DNA of 5,661 nt from Candidatus Poribacteria bacterium (GTDB lineage: Bacteria > Poribacteria > WGA-4E > WGA-3G): contig JAPPDN010000639.1 of assembly GCA_028824575.1 (NCBI GenBank), positions 1-5,661 on the forward strand, read 5' to 3'. This document shows positions 1-5,661 of this stretch, one piece after another. Positions within the stretch are counted from its first letter, which is position 1, and each line of letters starts with the position of its first letter. Made by a program: the position numbers and the translations under genes. The notes beneath the pieces are model-generated. The model ran no database searches and was not told where the DNA came from. It saw only the letters and a list, made by a program, of their open reading frames with translations.

Positions 1-1757
1 CGCCGATGTTTGTCGTCATCGGTAATCCACCCTACAATGTCGGACAGGTCAACGAGAACGATACCAACAAAAACCGAAAATATGTGACGATGGATAAGTT
101 GATTGAGGATACGTATGCCAAAGATTCCAAAGCGACGCTCAGGAGTCAGCTTTACGATCCTTATATCAAAGCAATTCGGTGGGCGTTGGGTAGGGTTGGT
201 GAGGAAGGGGTTGTCGCCTTTGTGACAAACAACAGTTTTGTCGAAGGTTTGGCGTTTGATGGGATGCGGAAACACCTCGCCGAGGACTGCGACGCGATCT
301 ACATTCTGGATTTGGGTGGGAATGCAAGGAAAGGGTTAAAGGTCTCTGATGCAAATGTATTCGGGATTCGCGTCGGTGTGAGTGTCAATCTATTTGTGAA
401 AAAGAAAAATCCAAAATCTGAATCACCCCATATCTTCTACTATCTTACCGATGACCTATGGGACAAAAAACAGAAATTCGGCTTTCTGAATGAATGTCAG
501 CACATAGGTGATATTGAGTGGCAACCCATTCAACCGGATGCGCGGCATACATGGCTCACTAAAGGTCTTCACGCCGAGTTTGACACATTCATCCCGATGG
601 GAACTAAGGCAGCAAAAGCGCAAAAAGGTGAGGCAATAGATGTGATTTTCAAGACCTATAGCAACGGTGTTAAAACCAATCGTGATGCGTGGGTTTATAA
701 TTTCAACCGAAACACGCTTATTGAAAATGTAAACAGGATGATTGAGACTTACAATTCGGAAGTGGCTCGGTGGGAGCAGCGGACAGATCGAGATGCTAAT
801 CTGAATGATTATGTAATTTCTGATGAGACGAACATCAAGTGGAGTTCAACTTTAAAACAGAAGTTGCAGAGTGGTCAAATCGCGGCGTTTACAGATACGA
901 AAATCCGACAATCCTTTTATCGTCCGTTTATGAGATTGAACCTCTATTTCGATCGAATGATGAATGATAGGGTACTTGTGTTTCCTTCTATCTTTCCCAC
1001 ACCAGAGATAGAAATGGAGAATCGGGTGATAATTGTTAGTGATCATGGCTTCCGCGCAGGCTTTAACACATTGTTAACTAACCTAATTCCTGATGTTCAT
1101 ACCCTCTCCGCAAGGGATAGTTTTCAATGCTTCCCCTTCTACACCTACAACGAAGACGGCACAAACCGCCGCGAGAACATCACCGATTGGGCATTGACAG
1201 AATTCCGCTTCCACTACAACGACGACACCATCACCAAGTGGGACATCTTCCACTATAACTACGGACTCCTGCATCATCCTGCGTATCGGGAAAAATACGA
1301 GGCGAACCTCAAACGCGATCTACCACACATCCCGTTTGTCAAGGATTTCTGGGGATTCGCAAAGGCAGGCGCGCGGTTAGCAGATCTCCACGTTAACTAT
1401 GAATCCCAACCGGAATACGATAAGTTAAAGTTTGTTCAAAACCCTGATGTTCCTCTTGATTGGCGTGTCGAGAAAATGAAACTCTCCAGAGACAAAACGC
1501 AGATTGTGTACAACGATTTTTTGACACTTGACGGTATCCCCGAAAAGGCGTTTGATTACCGACTCGGCACCCGTTCCGCGTTAGAATGGATAATTAATCA
1601 ATATTGTGTTAAAATAGACAAACGCAGCGGTATCATCAACGACCCGAATCGCGCGGATAATCCACAATATATCGTCAAGCTGATTGGAAAAGTGATTAGT
1701 GTCAGTTTAGAGACAGTGGATATTGTTGAAGGGTTGCCGGATTTAGATTTAGGGTAG
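1..1757 (+). CDS. Type ISP restriction-modification enzyme, C-terminal part (N6-adenine methylase and target-recognition domain), 5'-truncated
   Basis: This is the C-terminal part of a single-polypeptide (LlaBIII-like, type ISP) restriction-modification protein. Such enzymes methylate adenine in an asymmetric site and use an ATP-driven helicase/translocase with an N-terminal nuclease to cut unmodified DNA. Counting from the Met at base 6, the methylase catalytic motif IV NPPY is at residues 7-10. GVVAFVTNNSF (69-78) and NVFGIRVGVSVNLFVKK (118-133) continue the methylase fold. Hallmarks of the family follow: NGVKTNRDAWVYNF (220-233), FYRPF (304-308) and a C-terminal specificity domain containing YRLGTRSALEWIINQY (518-533) and SGIINDPNR (541-549). 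The Met at base 6 is internal: the frame is open to the window edge, and motif I, the helicase and the nuclease (roughly a thousand residues in full-length relatives) must lie upstream. The C-terminus looks complete and no frameshift is visible. A type IIG enzyme without a helicase is the main alternative. Cytoplasmic; the next gene starts 25 bases later. Confidence 0.88.
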   Translation, partial: PMFVVIGNPPYNVGQVNENDTNKNRKYVTMDKLIEDTYAKDSKATLRSQLYDPYIKAIRWALGRVGEEGVVAFVTNNSFVEGLAFDGMRKHLAEDCDAIYILDLGGNARKGLKVSDANVFGIRVGVSVNLFVKKKNPKSESPHIFYYLTDDLWDKKQKFGFLNECQHIGDIEWQPIQPDARHTWLTKGLHAEFDTFIPMGTKAAKAQKGEAIDVIFKTYSNGVKTNRDAWVYNFNRNTLIENVNRMIETYNSEVARWEQRTDRDANLNDYVISDETNIKWSSTLKQKLQSGQIAAFTDTKIRQSFYRPFMRLNLYFDRMMNDRVLVFPSIFPTPEIEMENRVIIVSDHGFRAGFNTLLTNLIPDVHTLSARDSFQCFPFYTYNEDGTNRRENITDWALTEFRFHYNDDTITKWDIFHYNYGLLHHPAYREKYEANLKRDLPHIPFVKDFWGFAKAGARLADLHVNYESQPEYDKLKFVQNPDVPLDWRVEKMKLSRDKTQIVYNDFLTLDGIPEKAFDYRLGTRSALEWIINQYCVKIDKRSGIINDPNRADNPQYIVKLIGKVISVSLETVDIVEGLPDLDLG

Positions 1758-1782
1758 AGAGACTGGGTTTAAGGAAAAAATT

Positions 1783-2544
1783 ATGGGAATCATAGAGTGG
1801 CTAAACGCAAATAGTGGCGCGATAATCGGGATTGCCATTGTTGTACTTGTGGGTGTCATTAGTTATTACGTCTATCTGACGTGGCGGCTCCTAAAAGCCA
1901 ACAACACACCTGAAATTGCAATATCCCTCCGGTGCCATGAAGTGCACGTTAGCCTCGTCATGCTCTGTGTAGAAAATATAGGGACAGGCGCAGCCCGGAA
2001 TCTACGGTTCGGAACAAAACCTTCTTCTATACCCTGTCTTGACATACCATTTGAGAAGATCGGTTTTCTCAAGGGCGGAATCGCTTACTTTGAACCCGGA
2101 CGGAAGATTGAACAGTTTTTGGTCAATGTAATGGATAAATATGATGAACTCAAGCAAATACCATTGGAGATTACCGTTAAATATAAAGACGTAGTGGATC
2201 GCGAGCATGAACGCACATTTCATCTCGATTTTAGCGAGAACGAAGGGTTCTCACACATTGGTAGACCTCCGCTTTTTGAGATAGCCGAGGCTACTAAAAA
2301 GTTACAGAAGGATGTCAACAGCATTGCCACCGGTGCTCGAAAACCCGTAATTCTCACTGAACCCCTATTTAAGTATAGCATGCGCAACCATGCTAACTTT
2401 CTGGAGAGTCGTATAAGTCAATACCCGCCTAATATTCAAGAAAAAATTTTACAGAAAGTAGACTTCCTTATTCAAGATCAAGATCGGGAGATACGTGAAA
2501 AACCGCCGAATGATGAGACAGAAACGGACGCGAATTCGTCATAA
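1783..2544 (+). CDS. Hypothetical protein with a single N-terminal transmembrane helix
   Basis: I do not recognise a named family for this 253-residue protein. Residues about 12-35 form one strong hydrophobic segment (GAIIGIAIVVLVGVISYYVY core) followed by WRLLK, so a single membrane anchor with the bulk of the protein in the cytoplasm is likely. Residues about 42-152 alternate in a beta-strand-like pattern, with VENIGTGAARNL (63-74) resembling the turn between strands in Ig-like or CARDB-like sandwiches. Residues 165-183 look helical, and the tail after 235 is charged and probably disordered. The start is supported by AAGGA at 1771-1775, seven bases before the ATG. It sits 25 bases after the type ISP gene and 15 before the antitoxin-like gene, so co-transcription is plausible. 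A role as a membrane-tethered partner of the restriction enzyme or a membrane-acting defence effector is a guess; no catalytic motif is visible. Confidence 0.8.
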   Translation: MGIIEWLNANSGAIIGIAIVVLVGVISYYVYLTWRLLKANNTPEIAISLRCHEVHVSLVMLCVENIGTGAARNLRFGTKPSSIPCLDIPFEKIGFLKGGIAYFEPGRKIEQFLVNVMDKYDELKQIPLEITVKYKDVVDREHERTFHLDFSENEGFSHIGRPPLFEIAEATKKLQKDVNSIATGARKPVILTEPLFKYSMRNHANFLESRISQYPPNIQEKILQKVDFLIQDQDREIREKPPNDETETDANSS

Positions 2545-2545
2545 A

Positions 2546-2551
2546 AAGGAG
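2546..2551 (+). promoter_or_regulatory. Strong ribosome binding site of the antitoxin-like gene
   Basis: AAGGAG lies eight bases before the ATG at 2560 and starts two bases after the TAA of the preceding gene. It is the best Shine-Dalgarno sequence in the window and fixes the antitoxin start. By contrast the PIN reading frame behind it has no clear site of its own, which fits the usual arrangement of high antitoxin and coupled, lower toxin synthesis. Confidence 0.7.
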
Positions 2552-2559
2552 ATGAACAG

Positions 2560-2790
2560 ATGACGGTTACAGTTTATAGTTATCCAAATAATAATAATAA
2601 TTTACATTTAGAAGTCCTTGATAATGCCAAGGAAGTATCAACAGTTAACAATTCTCAGTTATCTCTTGAGGAATTTGAGGCATTAGCAGATGAATTGGGA
2701 AAAAAATTTATGAAATACGTCGGTCCTGATTTTCCACCATTATCAGACTACGCGATGAGTCGCGAAGGTATATACGAAGATCATCCATAG
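2560..2790 (+). CDS. Antitoxin-like protein upstream of a PIN-domain toxin
   Basis: This 76-residue protein is called an antitoxin from size, position and tail. It ends two bases before the ATG of a PIN-domain (VapC-type) reading frame. Its C-terminal part (LSDYAMSREGIYEDHP) resembles the toxin-binding tails of small antitoxins paired with PIN toxins; in such pairs this segment wraps the toxin and blocks its active site. The N-terminal half has beta-like VTVYSY, then five asparagines encoded by a pure AAT run, then a helix around residues 33-52 (SLEEFEALADELGKKFMKYV). I see no certain DNA-binding fold (AbrB, RHH or HTH), so autoregulation cannot be claimed. The frame is intact with a good ribosome site, although its toxin carries a nonsense codon, leaving it formally an orphan antitoxin. 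Confidence 0.7.
   Translation: MTVTVYSYPNNNNNLHLEVLDNAKEVSTVNNSQLSLEEFEALADELGKKFMKYVGPDFPPLSDYAMSREGIYEDHP
2587..2601 (+). repeat. (AAT)5 trinucleotide repeat encoding Asn5
   Basis: Five perfect AAT codons in a row encode residues 10-14 of the antitoxin-like protein. Because the unit is three bases, slippage would change the number of asparagines without breaking the frame. It sits between the N-terminal beta-like segment and the rest of the protein, so it probably acts as a flexible spacer. Confidence 0.9.
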
Positions 2791-2792
2791 TT

Positions 2793-3236
2793 ATGATTTA
2801 TCTGACTGACACCAATGTTTTGTTGGGATTTTCATTCCCAGCTGATCCACGTTACCCAATTGTTCGGGCTGCTATCCGTGGATTGTTGGCAAATGAACAC
2901 TAACTACGAACTACGTCGCAAAATTTTGCGGAATTCTGGAACGTATCTACTCGACCCACTGATCGAAACGGTTTTGGACAGACAATAGTTGAAGCAGATG
3001 ATTTATTGCAAGATTTGGAAATGCTTTTCCCTTTGCTACCCGATTCGTCCACAGTCTATCCAATGTGGAGACAACTCGTCGTGAAGTATGATGTGTCTGG
3101 CGTTCAGGTTCACGATGCACGGTTAGTTGCGGCGATGATTGCGCATAATGTAAAGCATATCCTAACTTTCAACGTAACAGACTTTCAACGCTATACTGAT
3201 GAAGGAATTGAGGTTGTTAATCCCGGAGCGGTTTAG
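2793..3236 (+). pseudogene. PIN-domain (VapC-type) toxin interrupted by one in-frame TAA stop
   Basis: Read in one frame this is a 147-residue PIN-domain protein, the usual size of a VapC-type RNase toxin, which cleaves RNA with a Mg2+ site of acidic residues. The stop TAA at 2901-2903 (codon 37) interrupts it after NEH; beyond the stop the same frame continues with family-like sequence to the TAG at 3234-3236. All expected acidic residues are encoded: D6 (LTDTNVLL), E47 (QNFAEFWNV), D108 (VHDARLVAAM) and D130 (TFNVTDF). The codon was probably CAA or GAA, one change from TAA. Translation from the ATG would yield a 36-residue peptide. Restart at TTG 3006 or ATG 3021 would lack D6 and E47 and should be inactive. 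No other lesion is seen, so the change is recent or a sequencing error. Start chosen at 2793, two bases after the antitoxin stop, with no clear ribosome site, suggesting translational coupling. Confidence 0.85.
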
Positions 3237-3255
3237 TCATCAATAGGAATAAAAA

Positions 3256-4860
3256 ATGAGACGTTTTGGAACCCAAGGGCGTGTGTATCCCAATAAACAT
3301 TATGTCGTCTCTCGGACCGATGAGATTGCCGATTTTATCGACCGCGTCAAAGATGGACGTTACATTGTCCTCTTCGCGCCGCGGCAAACCGGCAAAACTA
3401 CCTTTTTTCGATTGGCACTGGAGGCACTCACGACGCAAGATACAGCCTACTTTCCTATACAATTGGACTTTCAAATAGTGCGCAACACCGCCCCTGCCAC
3501 TTTTTATCAACGACTCTACTATATGATACAGCGGGAAATAAAGACCGTTTTTCAACAACGAGGGAAAATTCCCCCAACATCACTGATACAATTTTTGGAG
3601 GAAACGCAGCTAACCGATGAATTCTCACTGATGATTTTTTTTCAGGAATTATTGGGTTTTCTTGAGCATAAGAGAGTTGTTGTTGTTATCGATGAGTTTG
3701 ATGGTATCCCACAAACCGTTGTAAGCGATTTTCTGTATACACTCCGCCACGTTTACTTATCTGATGAACCTCGGTGTCCACACAGTGTTGGCATCATCGG
3801 GGTTAAAAGTATCACGCAACTCAACTACGATAGGTCTGTTTCCCCGTTCAATATTCAAGACGAGTTTCGCCTGCCGAACTTTACCCTTGAACAGATACAA
3901 GGACTGCTGGGACAATATACAGACGAAATTGGGCAAGCGTTTGTCCCCGAAGTCGTTGAATCCATTTATAAACAGACTGCAGGACAGCCCGTGCTTGTCA
4001 ACCGGTTCGCGCAGATCCTTACCGAAGAGATGGATATCCCGAAGGCTGAATCGATTACGATGACGCACTTCACAACGGCACATACACAGCTGCTGCGGGA
4101 ACGGAATACCAACATTGATCAGTTGACAACAAATATCCGCAGAGATCCACGTTTTGAGAGCGTTCTGATGCAAATTATGGCACGTGATGAAGGTGTAGAT
4201 TTCAACTTGGATGATGACCTTATCAGTGAACTCGCTACCTATGGTGTCATCAAAGAGGGGGTTGACGGTATGTGTGATATCCTCAATCCGATTTATCTCT
4301 ATCGGATTATGAGGGCATTCAAGCCAGTCGTAAATGGATTGGAGCAGGAATACTTTTCAGAAAACACCAGTGATGAGTTGCGGGATTATCTCACATCTAC
4401 AGGACAGATTGAAATGAAAGCGTTACTTGATAACTTCCAAGACTTCATTGGACGCGCAGGATTCAGAATCCTGCAAGTGCCAGAGACACCCCAGGAGTCG
4501 GTAGGACGGCACCTTTTGCTCGCCTACCTTGATGCGTTCGTTAGACGGATCGGCGGTCTTATGCACATCGAGGTGCCAACGGGACGCGGCAGAATGGACA
4601 TCCTTATCACCCACAATGGGAGAAAGTATGTCGTTGAAACAAAAATTTGGAGAGGGAACAACCGTTATCAAGTAGGTAAAACGCAGCTTGCGGCGTATCT
4701 TAAGTCGGAAGGAGCAACAGAGGGATACTATGTCGTGTTTGATCACCGGCAGACCCCTGAACCGCGCTTTGAAACGGAAGTCATTGATAGCGTATCAATT
4801 CGGAGTTATGTTATTCCTGTGATGCAGGATGCCCCTTCAAACGGCCAAACTGAAAGATAA
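3256..4860 (+). CDS. AAA-like ATPase with C-terminal PD-(D/E)XK nuclease domain
   Basis: This 534-residue protein joins a P-loop ATPase to a nuclease-like domain. The opening FGTQGRVYPNKHYVVSRTDEI resembles the AAA-like (PF14516-type) family. Walker A is APRQTGKTT (41-49, K47), Walker B VVVVIDEFD (141-149, D146 E147), and TAGQPVLVNRF (241-251) matches the conserved motif after the ATPase core in this family. Residues about 285-355 look like a winged-helix region. The C-terminal PD-(D/E)XK core has E414 in the first helix, D448 (GRGRMDILI), E461-T-K463 (VVETKIW) and Q477 (TQLAAYL), so the full catalytic set is present. It resembles PDDEXK_9-type domains. The start is supported by AGGAA at 3245-3249, six bases before the ATG. 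It begins 19 bases after the PIN frame and may share its transcript. DNA cleavage controlled by ATP binding, perhaps in defence or mobile-element control, is inference; the substrate is unknown. No signal peptide or membrane segment is seen; presumably cytoplasmic. Confidence 0.85.
   Translation: MRRFGTQGRVYPNKHYVVSRTDEIADFIDRVKDGRYIVLFAPRQTGKTTFFRLALEALTTQDTAYFPIQLDFQIVRNTAPATFYQRLYYMIQREIKTVFQQRGKIPPTSLIQFLEETQLTDEFSLMIFFQELLGFLEHKRVVVVIDEFDGIPQTVVSDFLYTLRHVYLSDEPRCPHSVGIIGVKSITQLNYDRSVSPFNIQDEFRLPNFTLEQIQGLLGQYTDEIGQAFVPEVVESIYKQTAGQPVLVNRFAQILTEEMDIPKAESITMTHFTTAHTQLLRERNTNIDQLTTNIRRDPRFESVLMQIMARDEGVDFNLDDDLISELATYGVIKEGVDGMCDILNPIYLYRIMRAFKPVVNGLEQEYFSENTSDELRDYLTSTGQIEMKALLDNFQDFIGRAGFRILQVPETPQESVGRHLLLAYLDAFVRRIGGLMHIEVPTGRGRMDILITHNGRKYVVETKIWRGNNRYQVGKTQLAAYLKSEGATEGYYVVFDHRQTPEPRFETEVIDSVSIRSYVIPVMQDAPSNGQTER
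4456..4474. repeat. 19-bp perfect palindrome (9-bp arms, 1-base centre)
   Basis: GCAGGATTC and GAATCCTGC are perfect inverted copies around a single A. The site lies inside the ATPase-nuclease gene, at codons 401-407, where the winged-helix part gives way to the nuclease domain. The single-base centre fits a protein-binding or cruciform site better than an RNA hairpin. The amino acids encoded (AGFRILQ) are plausible for the protein, so it may be chance. Confidence 0.6.
4783..4799. repeat. 17-bp perfect palindrome (7-bp arms, GCG centre) near the 3' end of the ATPase-nuclease gene
   Basis: ATTGATA and TATCAAT flank GCG. The site lies about 90 bases before the start of the outer-membrane protein gene, inside the last codons of the ATPase-nuclease gene. 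It could be an operator for the downstream gene, but arms of this length are expected by chance in a window of this size, and no convincing -35/-10 pair accompanies it. Confidence 0.5.
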
Positions 4861-4879
4861 AACATTTAGAAAATTAGAT

Positions 4880-4883
4880 GGAA
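4880..4883 (+). promoter_or_regulatory. Weak ribosome binding site favouring the start at 4890
   Basis: GGAA lies six bases before the ATG at 4890, whereas the alternative in-frame ATG at 4878 has only AT-rich sequence before it. The later start also gives the cleaner signal peptide (basic Arg at residue 3, then the hydrophobic core). The site is modest, so the earlier start, four residues longer, is not excluded. Confidence 0.45.
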
Positions 4884-4889
4884 ATACTT

Positions 4890-5661
4890 ATGAACAGATT
4901 TTTTACATACACCTTCATTACAGTTTTCATTTTCGCATGTGGACCCGTCATAGCAGATAACACCGACATCCACGAAAACGCTGGCACCCGCGCCATGACG
5001 TTCCTTAAAATCGGGGTCGGCGCGAAAGCAATCGGGATGGGCGAATCCCAAGTCGCTGCGACCGATGATCTGTACGCCTCTTATTGGAATCCAGCGGGTC
5101 TGGCGAAACTTCAAGAACCACAACTTGCACTCATGCACAACGAATGGTTCGCTGGCATCAATCATGAGTTTGTCGGGGTTGCGCTGCCATTGGGGAATAT
5201 CGGCACCCTCGGTGCCAGTGCAAGTTTCTTGTCTTTTGGCGAATTACAGGGGCGCGATAGGGAGGGAAACGAGACGACGGTTTTCCGTCCTTATGATCTT
5301 GCTGTGATCTTTTCGTATGCGCGCAGTTTTAGCAGTGCCATCGCCTTGGGTGCGAACGCGAAATTCTTACGCGAGGAGATTGCTGACGCAACGGGGACCG
5401 GTATCGCCTTTGATCTCGGTGGGTTATACACTTTTTCTGATATACCGCTTTCGTTGGGGTTCAACGCGCAGCACCTCGGACCACGTGTGACGTTTATTGA
5501 AGAGGCGTTCGGTTTACCTGTTACCTTCAGGCTTGGTGCAGCATACAGACTCTGGGATGAGGCACTCGTCCTAACAACGGATGTTATCCGTCCCGCTGAC
5601 AACGATATTTCTCTGGCGGTCGGGGCAGGCTACACGATAGGCAATATCTTGCAACTCCGCT
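4890..5661 (+). CDS. PorV/PorQ (UPF0164)-family outer-membrane protein, 3'-truncated
   Basis: The first 257 residues of an exported beta-barrel protein run off the window with no stop. Residues 1-22 form a signal peptide (MNR, hydrophobic core, then VIA before DN), cleaved most likely after A22. The family hallmark follows at 38-72: FLKIGVGAKAIGMG, then DDLYASYWNPAGLA, as in PorV/PorQ and UPF0164 proteins, where this N-terminal part lines the barrel. Beyond it come repeated amphipathic strands with aromatic and glycine ends (VGVALP, LGASASFLSFG, VIFSYARSF, SLGFNAQHLG, FRLGAAYR), as expected of a barrel. Family members work in outer-membrane transport or type IX secretion, but the role here cannot be set from sequence alone. 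The gene lies 29 bases after the ATPase-nuclease and has a clearly different, housekeeping-like character; no promoter of its own was identified. The family places the organism among Gram-negative lineages, FCB or Poribacteria-like. Confidence 0.85.
   Translation, partial: MNRFFTYTFITVFIFACGPVIADNTDIHENAGTRAMTFLKIGVGAKAIGMGESQVAATDDLYASYWNPAGLAKLQEPQLALMHNEWFAGINHEFVGVALPLGNIGTLGASASFLSFGELQGRDREGNETTVFRPYDLAVIFSYARSFSSAIALGANAKFLREEIADATGTGIAFDLGGLYTFSDIPLSLGFNAQHLGPRVTFIEEAFGLPVTFRLGAAYRLWDEALVLTTDVIRPADNDISLAVGAGYTIGNILQLR

Noticed and set aside
6..8. ATG as the true start of the restriction-modification gene
   Set aside because: It lies one codon into the visible open frame, immediately before the methylase NPPY motif. 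A start here would lack SAM-binding motif I, and no ribosome site can be judged; the gene clearly enters from upstream.
1587..1615. Promoter inside the end of the restriction gene (TAAAAT as -10)
   Set aside because: The -10-like hexamer is reasonable but the matching -35 position reads TGGATA, a poor fit, and AT-rich coding sequence gives such hits easily.
2901..2903. Programmed stop-codon readthrough or recoded TAA
   Set aside because: The bases after the stop do not match a known readthrough context, and neighbouring genes use TAA as a normal end, so a mutation or sequence error is simpler.
3006..3236. A separate short gene starting at TTG 3006
   Set aside because: It is the C-terminal half of the PIN frame that starts at 2793, in the same frame, and would lack two catalytic residues (D6 and E47).
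3217..3558. Minus-strand reading frame of 113 codons
   Set aside because: It overlaps the start and Walker A region of the ATPase-nuclease gene and shows no family signal; a shadow frame.
3757..4173. Minus-strand reading frame of 138 codons opposite the ATPase-nuclease gene
   Set aside because: It is antisense to a well-supported conserved protein, has unlikely composition (many Cys, Arg and His) and no recognisable motif.
4932..4943. Lipoprotein signal (Cys at residue 17 of the outer-membrane protein)
   Set aside because: The residues before the Cys (IFA) do not fit a good lipobox because of Phe at -2, and a normal signal-peptidase I site (VIA before DN) follows, as expected for the family.
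5291..5602. Minus-strand reading frame of 103 codons
   Set aside because: It lies opposite the outer-membrane gene, whose frame shows clear barrel strands and a family motif.

Overview
The window is a compact run of six genes, all on the + strand, with gaps of only 2 to 29 bases. Gene content suggests a Gram-negative, possibly uncultivated lineage. The last gene encodes a PorV/PorQ (UPF0164)-type outer-membrane protein, a family typical of FCB-group and Candidatus Poribacteria-like genomes. The style of the type ISP methylase, the PIN toxin and the AAA-nuclease also fits Poribacteria-like genomes. This placement is an inference from family resemblance and is only moderately sure.

Layout. Bases 1-1757 hold the C-terminal part of a large type ISP (single-polypeptide) restriction-modification enzyme. 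It has the NPPY methylase motif, the rest of the methylase fold and the target-recognition domain; the nuclease, helicase and SAM-binding motif I lie before the window. Bases 1783-2544 encode an unrecognised protein with one N-terminal transmembrane helix. Bases 2560-2790 encode a small antitoxin-like protein. Bases 2793-3236 encode its PIN-domain (VapC-type) toxin, interrupted by one in-frame TAA at codon 37 but otherwise intact, with all four catalytic acidic residues still encoded. Bases 3256-4860 encode a 534-residue AAA-like ATPase fused to a C-terminal PD-(D/E)XK nuclease domain. From 4890 to the window edge runs the start of the outer-membrane beta-barrel protein.

Working together. The first five genes look like a small defence or genome-conflict cluster: a restriction-modification enzyme, a membrane protein of unknown role, a toxin-antitoxin pair with a dead or decaying toxin, and an ATPase-nuclease. 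Close spacing allows one transcript, but no promoter or terminator could be identified. The outer-membrane gene probably marks the return to ordinary chromosome. The best candidates for something undescribed are the membrane protein beside the type ISP gene and the ATPase-nuclease. The clearest anomaly is the single-stop PIN toxin behind an intact antitoxin. No tRNA, rRNA, CRISPR array, insertion sequence or gene-free stretch over 300 bases was seen.
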